NCBI GenBank assembly: GCA_030706225.1
Contig: JAUZOW010000008.1
Location: 1-33,023 of the forward strand
Origin: Bacteroidota bacterium
GTDB taxonomy: Bacteria; Bacteroidota; Bacteroidia; Bacteroidales; FEN-979
Reading direction: 5' to 3'
Length of the DNA stretch: 33,023 nt
Shown: one piece after another, positions 9,993 to 18,917 of the stretch
Position numbering within the stretch: position 1 is the stretch's first letter
Layout of the letters: every line of letters begins with the position of its first letter
The notes under the pieces: generated by a model
Database searches by the model: none
What the model was told of the DNA's origin: nothing
What the model saw: the letters and a program-made list of their open reading frames with translations, nothing else
Program-made: the position numbers and the translations under genes

Positions 9993-10889
9993 TCACAGAA
10001 TATCCTCGTCTTCCCCTTTGGGAGTCAAAACATGAAGGATTCTTTTAATAGAATCCATTTTCCCCTGATCTCCCTGCTGGGTATAAGAAACGATCAGTCC
10101 CTTGAACCAGCGTCGTATAATATCAATATTTGAACAGGGCATAAAATATGATGGATCCAATTTCATTTTGAGCTGATAAATAAAAAGCTCGATTTCCCTT
10201 CTTGTGAAAATATTCCCTTTATTGAAAGGATCGATGTAAAACAGGACATCCTCCCCGGAAGGTATTGCAGTGGTCAGTCCGGAAGTATATGCCAGTATAA
10301 AATGCTGAGGCAGGTTAACCCCGTATACAGGAATCTTCAGTTTCTGGGCAATAATAATATAAAGCATCCCAAGTGTGAGGGCATTTCCCTGATGACTTTC
10401 CAGCAAGGTATTCAGATAAAAATTCCCGGGAGAAAACGGATTAACCTTATTGGACTCAAACCCTTTTATCTTGTAAAGAATATGATTGAGAACTTTAATA
10501 TTCTCAAGGGCCGTAAGGTTATCGTTCAATTCCAGCCAGGCGTCCAACTTCATTTGCTCAATATCGATAACGAGCTTCCCTTCATCCAGAGAAGGATAAT
10601 GGATCCGGCTGGCAAGTAAATACCCTTTCAGGAGATCGGAGGAAGAAGTTTCCATCCAGATCCGGAATTCACGGGATAATTCATCTTCCCGGATATCCTG
10701 CATTATTTCAAGTGCCCTTTCCCGGATCAGGGAATCCATAGTCTCGAAAGTGGTTTTTTCAAGTACAGGAATAGCTTCAGCACCGTAAGAAAAGATCCGG
10801 ATTTTGATACGTGAAAAAACCTCTTCATCCGGCTCATCCAGCAGGCTGATCAATGCAAGTAGTTGATTTTTATCAGAAATCTGTTCCAT
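9993..10889 (-). CDS. SirB1-type transglutaminase-like family protein
   Basis: NPFSPGNFYLNTLLESHQGNALTLGMLYIIIAQKLKIPVYGVNLPQHFILAY resembles the SirB1 / Transglut_core2 core. Confidence 0.75.
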   Translation of the reverse strand: MEQISDKNQLLALISLLDEPDEEVFSRIKIRIFSYGAEAIPVLEKTTFETMDSLIRERALEIMQDIREDELSREFRIWMETSSSDLLKGYLLASRIHYPSLDEGKLVIDIEQMKLDAWLELNDNLTALENIKVLNHILYKIKGFESNKVNPFSPGNFYLNTLLESHQGNALTLGMLYIIIAQKLKIPVYGVNLPQHFILAYTSGLTTAIPSGEDVLFYIDPFNKGNIFTRREIELFIYQLKMKLDPSYFMPCSNIDIIRRWFKGLIVSYTQQGDQGKMDSIKRILHVLTPKGEDEDIL

Positions 10890-10901
10890 AATCCCTGAGA
10901 A

Positions 10902-11777
10902 TTAATCAGGAGTTAATTTTCCCAGAACATATTCAATCAGCTTTTGTATGGCCTCATTGTGATTTCTGGAATATTCATGAGTTGCACGGTTTGCAAGCAA
11001 AACGCAAACCGTCACTGCACGATGCCCGAGCAAACGGCTTAAGCCATAAAGAGCAGAAGTTTCCATTTCGAAATTAGTAATTCTCCATCCTTCATGCTGG
11101 AATTTGCGGATCTTTTCAAACAACTTCGGATCCGACTGAGCAAGCCTGAGACTTCTTCCCTGGGGAGCATAAAACCCGGGAGTGGTCGCGGTAATCCCTT
11201 TCAATGGAATATCTGCGAATATATTCAATAACTCTTCCGATCCTTTGACAATGTATGGACGGGAAAGAAGAGGATTCCATCCTGCGTGTTTCAGGAATGC
11301 TTCCTCCATGTTGGCTTCAAACATTTCGGATGGAGAGTGATAGAAATGAATGAGGTTATCAAAACCCAGTCCAAAGGAAGAAAGGACAAGGGAATGGATG
11401 GGCATATCGGCATGAATCGCTCCGGAAGTACCTACTCTGATAATTTTCAGCGAACGCCGGTCAGACTTTGGTTGCCGGGAGTTAAAATCGATATTAGCCA
11501 ATGCATCCAACTCATTCATGACAATATCCATGTTATCGGTGCCAATACCGGTGGAAAGGACTGTTATTCGTTTTCCTTTGCACATACCGGTGCATGATAC
11601 AAATTCACGATTTGCAGATGTAAATTCGATACTGTCAAAATGATGATAAACCTCAGGTACGCGGCCCGGGTCACCTACAATGATGATGGTATTAGCTAAC
11701 TGATCCGGATGAAGTTTCAAATGAAAGATCGAACCATCCGGGTTGATCATCAAATCCGTTTCAGAGATTGTAGCCAT
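10902..11777 (-). CDS. Nucleoside phosphorylase (uridine phosphorylase-like)
   Basis: IIVGDPGRVPEVYHHFDS, TGIGTDNMDIVMNELDALANID, RVGTSGAIHADMPIHSLVLSSFGLGFDNL, NFEMETSALYGLSRLLGHRAVTVCVLLANR. Start reassigned to MATISETD; the ORF-track extension to 11888 runs into cinA. Confidence 0.9.
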   Translation of the reverse strand: MATISETDLMINPDGSIFHLKLHPDQLANTIIIVGDPGRVPEVYHHFDSIEFTSANREFVSCTGMCKGKRITVLSTGIGTDNMDIVMNELDALANIDFNSRQPKSDRRSLKIIRVGTSGAIHADMPIHSLVLSSFGLGFDNLIHFYHSPSEMFEANMEEAFLKHAGWNPLLSRPYIVKGSEELLNIFADIPLKGITATTPGFYAPQGRSLRLAQSDPKLFEKIRKFQHEGWRITNFEMETSALYGLSRLLGHRAVTVCVLLANRATHEYSRNHNEAIQKLIEYVLGKLTPD

Positions 11778-11793
11778 ACTAAAGTTATATGTA

Positions 11794-11801
11794 CAAAAAT
11801 A
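11794..11801 (-). promoter_or_regulatory. Candidate -7 box TATTTTTG for nucleoside phosphorylase operon
   Basis: Exact TAnnTTTG on minus; TTTC (3/4 match to TTTG) 19 nt upstream at 11821-11824. Confidence 0.5.
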
Positions 11802-11828
11802 CGAATAATCGCATTGATTTGAAATGCT

Positions 11829-11836
11829 TATTTTTG
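11829..11836 (+). promoter_or_regulatory. Candidate -7 box TATTTTTG for cinA
   Basis: Exact TAnnTTTG match 4 nt before ATG 11841; no clear -33 element. Confidence 0.45.
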
Positions 11837-11840
11837 TTGC

Positions 11841-13097
11841 ATGGATGCAGAAATTATTAATATTGGCGATGAATTGCTTATCGGGCAAGTCATAAATACA
11901 AATGCTTCATGGATGTCAGAGCAACTTAACCTTGCCGGATTCGGGGTTAGTCGCGTGACGGTAATCCCTGATTCAGAAAAAGCCATCATCGAATCGCTGA
12001 AAGAAGCGGAAAACAGAACAGAGATCATCCTTATCACAGGAGGGCTTGGACCCACAAAGGATGATCTGACAAAGAAAGTGCTTTGCGAATACTTCAACAC
12101 GCGTCTAATTTTTCATGAACCCACTTTACGGGATATTCAGAGCTTATTTGATACCCGGGGATATAATGTCACTCTTTTAAATCGAACGCAGGCTGAGATT
12201 CCGGAAATGTGTACTCCTATTCCCAATACATTCGGAACTGCTCCCGGAATGTGGTTTGAAAAGGGGAAAGGAGGTAAGACCATTGTTTTTATCAGCATGC
12301 CCGGCGTTCCTCATGAAATGAAAGCCATGTTTACCGCGTGGGTAATTCCGCATTTGAAAGAAAAGTTCATTTCACAGGTGATTTTTCACAAAACAATCCT
12401 TACCCAGGGCGTCGGAGAATCTTTTCTTTCCGATATGTTGGAAGACTGGGAAACGCACCTTCCAGAATGCATTTCGCTTGCGTATCTGCCTCAACCCGGT
12501 ATCGTTCGGCTTCGTATGACAGCAAGAGGCGAAAACAGGGAAGAATTGAGAAAGATAGTTGACAATGAAGAGCAAAAGCTGAATAAAATCATTCCTCAAT
12601 ATATTTTCGGGTACGATAATGATTCATTGGAAGATATAGTTGGAAAGCTCCTTGCAGAAAGAGGGCTGACGGTTTCTACGGCGGAAAGTTGTACCGGAGG
12701 CTATATTGCTCATTTGATCACACGTATCCCGGGAAGTTCGCGCTATTTCAAAGGAAGTGTCGTCGCATATGCCAACGAAACTAAAATGAATATTCTGGGA
12801 GTAAAAGAAGGTGATCTTGGCCGGTACGGCGCTGTCAGTGAACAGGTCGTCATTGAAATGGCAGAAGGTGCCCGGAAGAAAATGAAAACCGATTATGTCA
12901 TCGCAACTTCCGGAATTGCAGGACCGGATGGGGGTACAAAGGAAAAACCTGTCGGAACTGCCTGGATTGCCATAGCAACACCGGGAAAAACTCTTTCAGG
13001 CCATTTTATGATGGGAGAAGAACGTGAAAGAAATATCCGGAAAACAGCTTTACAGGCTTTAAATATGCTTCGGAAAGCCATCCTTGGAATTGAATAA
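11841..13097 (+). CDS. cinA: CinA family protein (competence/damage-inducible protein with nicotinamide-nucleotide amidohydrolase domain)
   Basis: MDAEIINIGDELLIGQVINTNASWMSEQLNLAGF; GGLGPTKDDLT; C-terminal PncC domain LTVSTAESCTGGYIAHLITRIPGSSRYFKGSVVAYANETK...SGIAGPDGGTKEKPVGTAWIA. Confidence 0.97.
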   Translation: MDAEIINIGDELLIGQVINTNASWMSEQLNLAGFGVSRVTVIPDSEKAIIESLKEAENRTEIILITGGLGPTKDDLTKKVLCEYFNTRLIFHEPTLRDIQSLFDTRGYNVTLLNRTQAEIPEMCTPIPNTFGTAPGMWFEKGKGGKTIVFISMPGVPHEMKAMFTAWVIPHLKEKFISQVIFHKTILTQGVGESFLSDMLEDWETHLPECISLAYLPQPGIVRLRMTARGENREELRKIVDNEEQKLNKIIPQYIFGYDNDSLEDIVGKLLAERGLTVSTAESCTGGYIAHLITRIPGSSRYFKGSVVAYANETKMNILGVKEGDLGRYGAVSEQVVIEMAEGARKKMKTDYVIATSGIAGPDGGTKEKPVGTAWIAIATPGKTLSGHFMMGEERERNIRKTALQALNMLRKAILGIE

Positions 13098-13119
13098 AGA
13101 TATTTTTTTCCAAAAATCA

Positions 13120-13150
13120 TTTGCTTATACAGAAAAATTTCCGATCTTTG
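13120..13150 (+). promoter_or_regulatory. Bacteroidota sigma-ABfr-type promoter upstream of rpmB (TTTG-N19-GATCTTTG)
   Basis: TTTG at 13120-13123, 19 nt spacer, GATCTTTG at 13143-13150 (TAnnTTTG with one mismatch). Confidence 0.65.
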
Positions 13151-13184
13151 CACTCCATTTTTAAAAGATTAAAACCGAATCGCT

Positions 13185-13424
13185 ATGTCTAAAGTTTGTG
13201 AGATCACCGGAAAAACAGCAATCGTTGGAAATCACGTATCGCATTCAAATATAAAGACAAAGAGGAAATTTTATCCAAACCTCCAGACCAAGCGTTTCTT
13301 TATTCCTGAAGAAAACCGTTACATAACTTTAAAGGTTTCCGCACAGGGATTAAGAACTATCAATAAAAAGGGGATTTCTGAATGCCTCAAAGAGGCAAGG
13401 GAAAAAGGTTATCTGAAAAAATAA
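13185..13424 (+). CDS. rpmB: 50S ribosomal protein L28
   Basis: MSKVCEITGKTAIVGNHVSHSNIKTKRKFYPNLQTKRFFIPEENRYITLKVSAQGLRTINKKGI. Confidence 0.97.
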   Translation: MSKVCEITGKTAIVGNHVSHSNIKTKRKFYPNLQTKRFFIPEENRYITLKVSAQGLRTINKKGISECLKEAREKGYLKK

Positions 13425-13440
13425 GATGATTTTGGGTATT

Positions 13441-13474
13441 AAAAAAGGCTGTCTGAAAAGACAGCTTTTTTTTT
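13441..13474 (+). terminator. Rho-independent terminator after rpmB
   Basis: Perfect stem GCTGTCT-GAAA-AGACAGC followed by nine Ts; preceded by an A tract. Confidence 0.93.
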
Positions 13475-13552
13475 AAAAAAAAGGAAGAAATAAAAAGAAG
13501 GCCAGACCGTTTTTCTTAGTAATTTAGAAGATTAAAGACAACCTGTAATAAT

Positions 13553-14212
13553 ATGGTCCGAATAAAAGAAATTGTTCTTTTCTTTTTTGTACCATTTCTC
13601 TTTTATCCGGTCGCCTCTGCCTGTCAGAACACAGATAAAGAGTTGGTCCAATTTTCGGGTATTACCATCACAGCCGACAGCCTCAATCCAGTTCCTTTTA
13701 CCAAAATCAATATCAAGGGCACTCATAAAGCAGTGACCAGCGACCTTACAGGGTATTTTTCATTCGTCGCCCATAAAAAAGATACGATCCTGTTTCTGGC
13801 TATCGGTTTTAAGCCTGCTTCATTCATTATTCCTGATACCATAACAAAAAACAGGTATTCACTGATTCAAATGATGACAGCCGACACCATTACCCTAACT
13901 CCAGCGATCATTCTCCCCTGGCCTACTCTTGAAGAATTCAAACAGGCATTTATAAATACAAAGATTCCTGAAGATGATCTTGCCCGTGCCAGAAAAAATC
14001 TTGACATAAATGCCATTCGGATTCAAGCTGAAAATACCCCCTGGGATGGACCCACAAATTATGCCAATTATATTGAAAACCAGACCAGTAAATTATATTA
14101 TTACGGTCAGCAACAACCGTTTCAGATCTTAAATCCATTTGCCTGGGCGCAGTTTATAAAAGCCTGGAAAGAAGGTAAATTCAAACGGAAACAATCTACA
14201 ACCAACGAATGA
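13553..14212 (+). CDS. Carboxypeptidase-regulatory-like domain protein, secreted/envelope
   Basis: Hydrophobic N-terminus, then ITITADSLNPVPFTKINIKGTHKAVTSDLTGYFSFVAHKKDTILFLAIGF, a CarboxypepD_reg-like beta-sandwich pattern. Confidence 0.7.
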   Translation: MVRIKEIVLFFFVPFLFYPVASACQNTDKELVQFSGITITADSLNPVPFTKINIKGTHKAVTSDLTGYFSFVAHKKDTILFLAIGFKPASFIIPDTITKNRYSLIQMMTADTITLTPAIILPWPTLEEFKQAFINTKIPEDDLARARKNLDINAIRIQAENTPWDGPTNYANYIENQTSKLYYYGQQQPFQILNPFAWAQFIKAWKEGKFKRKQSTTNE

Positions 14213-14222
14213 CCCTGTACCT

Positions 14223-16649
14223 GTGAAGAAACTTTTTCTGATTGGTATTTTTATACTAAGTTCTATTGTAAACGCTTTTCCGCAACAAACAGCGACCATC
14301 TTCGGTAAGATAACCGGTGAGGAAAGAAAACCTATTCCAAATGCCAATATCATTATCGACGGGCATCCGGGAGGCACTGCCTCTGCAAAAGATGGATCCT
14401 ACCAGATTCTGGTTCCCGCCGGAAAAAAAATAACACTACTCATTTCCTTTATAGGATATGAAACACAGAAGCTTGAAGTGCTTCTTAAATCCGGTGAACT
14501 GAAAGAATATAACATCTATCTTCCTCCTTTAGCTACTCAACTTGAATCCATTGAGGTAAAAGACCAGCAAATCCATACACAGTCATTTTCCAGACTGAAT
14601 CCTAAAGCCGTAACCCTGATCCCGACAATGAATGCCAGTATTGAAGATCTGGTGAAGACATTACCCGGAGTCGCTTCCCGGAATGAACTCAGCTCCACCT
14701 ATTCTGTAAGAGGTGGCAATTATGATGAAAACCTGGTTTTTGTGAATGATATTGAGATCTACCGGCCTTTTCTGGTTAGAGCAGGCCAGCAGGAAGGAAT
14801 GAGCTTTCTGAACCCAGACCTGGTTTCCGGTATTTCCTTCTCTGCTGGAGGTTTCGATGCACGTTACGGCGATAAGATGTCATCGGTTCTGGATATCCGC
14901 TATAAAAAACCAACTTCCTTTGCCGGCTCTTTTGATCTAAGCCTTCTTGGAGCCAATGGCCATCTGGAAGGTAAAATCGGTCGGAAATTTTCCTATCTGA
15001 CAGGTATCCGCTATAAGTCCAATTCATATTTTCTGAAAGGCCTTGATACAAAAGGAAACTATAAACCCAGATATTTCGATTTCCAGTCACTTTTTAACTA
15101 TGAGGTAAGCAAAAAATTTGAAATTTCTCTGATGGGGACTTATTCAAATAATTCTTTCAAACTTGTTCCCGAAACGAGAGAAACCAGCTTTGGAACACTG
15201 GATGAAGCGTATAAGATCAAAATGTATTTCGACGGGCAGGAAGTGGATAAATATCAGAACTGGTTAGGAGCACTGACTCTTCAGTATAAACCGACGGAAG
15301 ACATCCGGCTTAAGCTGATATCCTCAGTTTTCCAGACCTTTGAAAGTGAAACCTATGATATTTCAGCAGAATACTGGATTGGCAAACTGGAAGCTTTTCA
15401 AAATTATAACGAATACGGACAAGGCAGCGAAGAATTGGGAGTCGGAGCTTATATTGATCATGCCCGGAACTACCTGAACGGTACTGTTGCCGATATTGAA
15501 CACCTGGGAAGCTGGAATAAAGGGAACAGCCAGATGATGTGGGGAATTGGTTATCGACATGAATTCTTCAGATATAAAATGAATGAATGGCAGCTTACGG
15601 ATTCTGCAGGTTATTCGCTTCCTCATGAAACAGATTCAGTAGGGGGTTCCCATCCACCTCACAATGCATTCACTATCCCTGATTTTATACAATGCGATAA
15701 TTCAACAGGACTTAATAAGCTTTCAGCATTCCTTCAGGAAACATGGACCTTCAAGAAAGGGCGGAATGATATTTCTCTTTCTGCCGGTTTGCGGACAATC
15801 TACGATGACCTGAACGGTCAATTCCTTGCCAATCCGCGGGCAACCTTATCTATTAAGCCTCACTGGAAAAAAGAAGTTGTTTTCCGGTTTTCAGGTGGAT
15901 ACTATTCACAGCCGCCCTCCTTCCGGGAACTTACAGATCTTAACGGAAATATTATTTCTTCGCTGAAAGCACAAACCGCTTTTCATGCCGTTGCCGGAAC
16001 AGATCTTTATTTCGACGGCTGGGGAAGACCGTTCAAATTTGTTACGGAAATATATTATAAATATATGACCCACCTGATCCCTTATGAAATCGACAACCTG
16101 GAAATCCGTTATTACGGGAATAATAATTCCTTCGGATATGCAGCAGGAATCGATTTCCGGATCAACGGCGAATTTGTAAAGGGAGCTGAATCCTGGGCAA
16201 GCCTGTCATTTATGAAAACGGAAGAAAATATTGACGGATACTGGGTTCCGCGGCCTACCGACCAGCGGGTAAACCTGTGTATCTTCTTCCAGGATTATGT
16301 TCCGGATTTCCCCAGCTGGCGGGTAAATCTTACGCTGTTTTATGGCACCGGTCTGCCTTTCGGAGCTCCGGGATCGCCTAAGAAAGATCAAACGCTGAGA
16401 ATTCCTGATTACCGGCGTGTGGATATCGGATTGTCAAAACAGATTATCGGCGATCAAACCTTTTTCTCCCAGAAGAATCCATTACGGGCATTTCATTCCA
16501 TGTGGCTTGCCATGGAGGTATTCAATCTTCTCCAAATCAGCAATACCGTATCTTATCAGTGGGTGACTGATATCAACGGTCAACAGTACGCGGTGCCAAA
16601 TTATCTGACACCGCGACTGTTCAACCTTAAATTAATTGCAAATTTCTGA
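14223..16649 (+). CDS. TonB-dependent receptor with N-terminal CarboxypepD_reg-like domain (GTG start)
   Basis: ATIFGKITGEERKPIPNANIIIDG..GTASAKDGSYQI; plug VKTLPGVASRNELSSTYSVRGGNYDENLVFVNDIEIYRPFLVR; long C-terminal barrel ending in KLIANF. Confidence 0.92.
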   Translation: MKKLFLIGIFILSSIVNAFPQQTATIFGKITGEERKPIPNANIIIDGHPGGTASAKDGSYQILVPAGKKITLLISFIGYETQKLEVLLKSGELKEYNIYLPPLATQLESIEVKDQQIHTQSFSRLNPKAVTLIPTMNASIEDLVKTLPGVASRNELSSTYSVRGGNYDENLVFVNDIEIYRPFLVRAGQQEGMSFLNPDLVSGISFSAGGFDARYGDKMSSVLDIRYKKPTSFAGSFDLSLLGANGHLEGKIGRKFSYLTGIRYKSNSYFLKGLDTKGNYKPRYFDFQSLFNYEVSKKFEISLMGTYSNNSFKLVPETRETSFGTLDEAYKIKMYFDGQEVDKYQNWLGALTLQYKPTEDIRLKLISSVFQTFESETYDISAEYWIGKLEAFQNYNEYGQGSEELGVGAYIDHARNYLNGTVADIEHLGSWNKGNSQMMWGIGYRHEFFRYKMNEWQLTDSAGYSLPHETDSVGGSHPPHNAFTIPDFIQCDNSTGLNKLSAFLQETWTFKKGRNDISLSAGLRTIYDDLNGQFLANPRATLSIKPHWKKEVVFRFSGGYYSQPPSFRELTDLNGNIISSLKAQTAFHAVAGTDLYFDGWGRPFKFVTEIYYKYMTHLIPYEIDNLEIRYYGNNNSFGYAAGIDFRINGEFVKGAESWASLSFMKTEENIDGYWVPRPTDQRVNLCIFFQDYVPDFPSWRVNLTLFYGTGLPFGAPGSPKKDQTLRIPDYRRVDIGLSKQIIGDQTFFSQKNPLRAFHSMWLAMEVFNLLQISNTVSYQWVTDINGQQYAVPNYLTPRLFNLKLIANF

Positions 16650-16652
16650 GAA

Positions 16653-17876
16653 TTAATCGAATGACTTTATTGACCGGGCGATAATATCAACCGATTCGCG
16701 GATTTGATCTTCGGTAATGACCAGAGGAGGAGCAAACCGGATGATATGGTCATGGGTGGGTTTTGCAAGCAACCCGTTATCTCTCATTTTCAGACAAACA
16801 TCCCAGGCTGTTTTGCCGTTCTTCGGTCTGATTATGGCTGCATTCAGCAATCCTTTACCACGAACGAGCTCAATCATAGGGGAATCTATCTTTGTCATTC
16901 CTTCACGGAAAATCTTACCCATTGCTAAAGCATTGTCGGCAAGCTTTTCATCGCGGATCACTTCCAATGCAGCAATAGCAATACGGGCTGCCAGCGGACT
17001 ACCACCGAACGTGGAACCATGTTCACCCGGAAGGATCGTCAACATGATCGGATCATCCGCCAGGACGGCCGAAATCGGATAAAGACCACCCGAAAGGGCT
17101 TTGCCCAGGATTAAAATATCAGGACGAACTCCTTCCCAATCGCAGGCAAGCAGCTTTCCCGTACGTGCGATACCGGTTTGAACTTCATCGGCAATGAAAA
17201 GAACATTTTTCGATTTACAAAGATCATAGGCTTTCTTAAGATAACCTTCGTCAGGAACGAAAACACCAGCTTCACCCTGGATCGGTTCCACCAGGAATCC
17301 AGCCACATTCGGATCTTCAAGAGCTTTTTCAAGCGCTTTCACGTCATTATAAGGAATAGTGACGAACCCTGGGGTAAACGGGCCAAATCCATCACGCGCC
17401 GAAGGATCGGTCGACATGGTAATGATTGAAATCGTACGGCCATGAAAATTACCTTCACAGCAGATTATTTTTGCCTGGTTTTCAGGGATTCCTTTCACTT
17501 TATAACCCCATTTGCGGCAAAGCTTGAGTGCGGTTTCATCTCCTTCCGCTCCGGAATTCATGGGAAGGATCTTATCATAACCGAAATAGCTGGTAACAAA
17601 TCTTTCGTACACTCCCAGCACATTATTGTAAAAAGCACGGGATGTAAGTTCCAGAGTTTTTACCTGATCAATCAGGGCATTTACGATTTTGGGATGGCAA
17701 TGGCCCTGATTCACTGCCGAATATGCCGAAAGAAAATCATAATAACGCTTCCCTTCCGTATCCCACATAAATACTCCTTCTGCTTTCGCCAGAACGACCG
17801 GAAGCGGATGGTAATTATGTGCACCATACCTGTCTTCCAGGTCCATCGCCATTTTAGAATTAATTTTTTCGAGCAT
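16653..17876 (-). CDS. rocD: Ornithine--oxo-acid aminotransferase
   Basis: [121 protein letters not shown]. Confidence 0.95.
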   Translation of the reverse strand: MLEKINSKMAMDLEDRYGAHNYHPLPVVLAKAEGVFMWDTEGKRYYDFLSAYSAVNQGHCHPKIVNALIDQVKTLELTSRAFYNNVLGVYERFVTSYFGYDKILPMNSGAEGDETALKLCRKWGYKVKGIPENQAKIICCEGNFHGRTISIITMSTDPSARDGFGPFTPGFVTIPYNDVKALEKALEDPNVAGFLVEPIQGEAGVFVPDEGYLKKAYDLCKSKNVLFIADEVQTGIARTGKLLACDWEGVRPDILILGKALSGGLYPISAVLADDPIMLTILPGEHGSTFGGSPLAARIAIAALEVIRDEKLADNALAMGKIFREGMTKIDSPMIELVRGKGLLNAAIIRPKNGKTAWDVCLKMRDNGLLAKPTHDHIIRFAPPLVITEDQIRESVDIIARSIKSFD

Positions 17877-17894
17877 AATAATATATATATTGGT

Positions 17895-18917
17895 TTATTT
17901 CAAAATCTGGAAAGAACCTGAATTCAAGATCTTTTCCCCTTTCCTGACCTGGTAATAATAAATCCCGTCAGCTAATTTATTTACAGGAAGTAAATTTTTC
18001 TGATCCGGAAGCACAAAGGTAGCCATACTTTTTCCTTCTGCATTAAAAATTTCTGCAATAGCATTTTCGACACATTCTCCCAGTTCCATAGTCAATGCGT
18101 TCTGTGCAGGATTCGGGAATACATTAACGGATACTTTCGGCATGACCGATTCCTGAATTCCTGCCGGATATTCAAGCATCAAATCATCAATATACATTGT
18201 ACTTCCAACCGATCCTTTGCAGGCCATAAAATTTGACAGGTTGAAGGCTGCACTGGAAACGACAAGCAAGGTCATTGTATCCGGTGACAGAGAACTCGAC
18301 GGATAATTGTACTGAATCGTAACATCAAACGGAGTATAGATAGATACAGCATCCCTGATCACCTGTTCTCCGTACCCAATGGTATCTCTTTTCTTTGAAG
18401 AAGAATTCCATTTTGTGAGCAGAGCTAAAGCACAGCAGGAATCTCCGTTTACAGGATAATACTGATAATAGCCTGTAAAATGAAGAGGTTTGCAACCTGC
18501 ACAGGGACGACCCAGGATTGCCCGGATATTGGCAAAATCCAGCGTAGCAGTACCCAGCATCCCGGGAATAAAAATATCCGTCGGATTTACAAAAAAGCTT
18601 CCGGAAGTCAACCGGGCTGCATAACTACCGAAATTGGAGGAATCGGTCCGGTATACTGTGACAGGACCGGGGCCCAAAGGAGGAGCAATGGATGCCAGTT
18701 CATTCAGTGTGGTAAGCCAGTTATCGTTTTTCCCTGATCCCAGCTGCCAGTATGAAGAAGATCCGGAAACTGAAACCTGATACCAATTTTCAAAATTCCC
18801 GTTGGGAACGTTTGATTGACTGAAACCTGCATTCAGCAGGAATAAGGAAATAAAAAGCAAAAGAATTTTTTTCATAGTAATATTTTTAATTATTAGTTTG
18901 TTAATGAGCAACATCAT
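17895..18917 (-). CDS. Secreted protein, PCMD/carbohydrate-binding-like fold with T9SS type A sorting domain
   Basis: NVPNGNFENWYQ..., STMYIDDLMLEY, C-terminal SVNVFPNPAQNALTMELGECVENAIAEIFNAEGKSM...LADGIYYYQVRKGEKILNSGSFQILK. Start is either 18917 (ATGA overlap) or MKKILLLF at 18875. Confidence 0.8.
   Translation of the reverse strand: MMLLINKLIIKNITMKKILLLFISLFLLNAGFSQSNVPNGNFENWYQVSVSGSSSYWQLGSGKNDNWLTTLNELASIAPPLGPGPVTVYRTDSSNFGSYAARLTSGSFFVNPTDIFIPGMLGTATLDFANIRAILGRPCAGCKPLHFTGYYQYYPVNGDSCCALALLTKWNSSSKKRDTIGYGEQVIRDAVSIYTPFDVTIQYNYPSSSLSPDTMTLLVVSSAAFNLSNFMACKGSVGSTMYIDDLMLEYPAGIQESVMPKVSVNVFPNPAQNALTMELGECVENAIAEIFNAEGKSMATFVLPDQKNLLPVNKLADGIYYYQVRKGEKILNSGSFQILK

Noticed and set aside
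11778-11888. N-terminal 37-aa extension of the nucleoside phosphorylase in the ORF track
   Set aside because: Overlaps the cinA start and the promoter region; the extension has no family similarity. ATG at 11777 preferred.
13520-13527. TAATTTAG upstream of the 13553 gene as a -7 box
   Set aside because: Mismatch within the conserved TTTG core and no -33 element; not called.
17442-17921. 159-aa plus-strand ORF opposite rocD
   Set aside because: Antisense to a highly conserved enzyme frame, no motif or promoter; shadow ORF.
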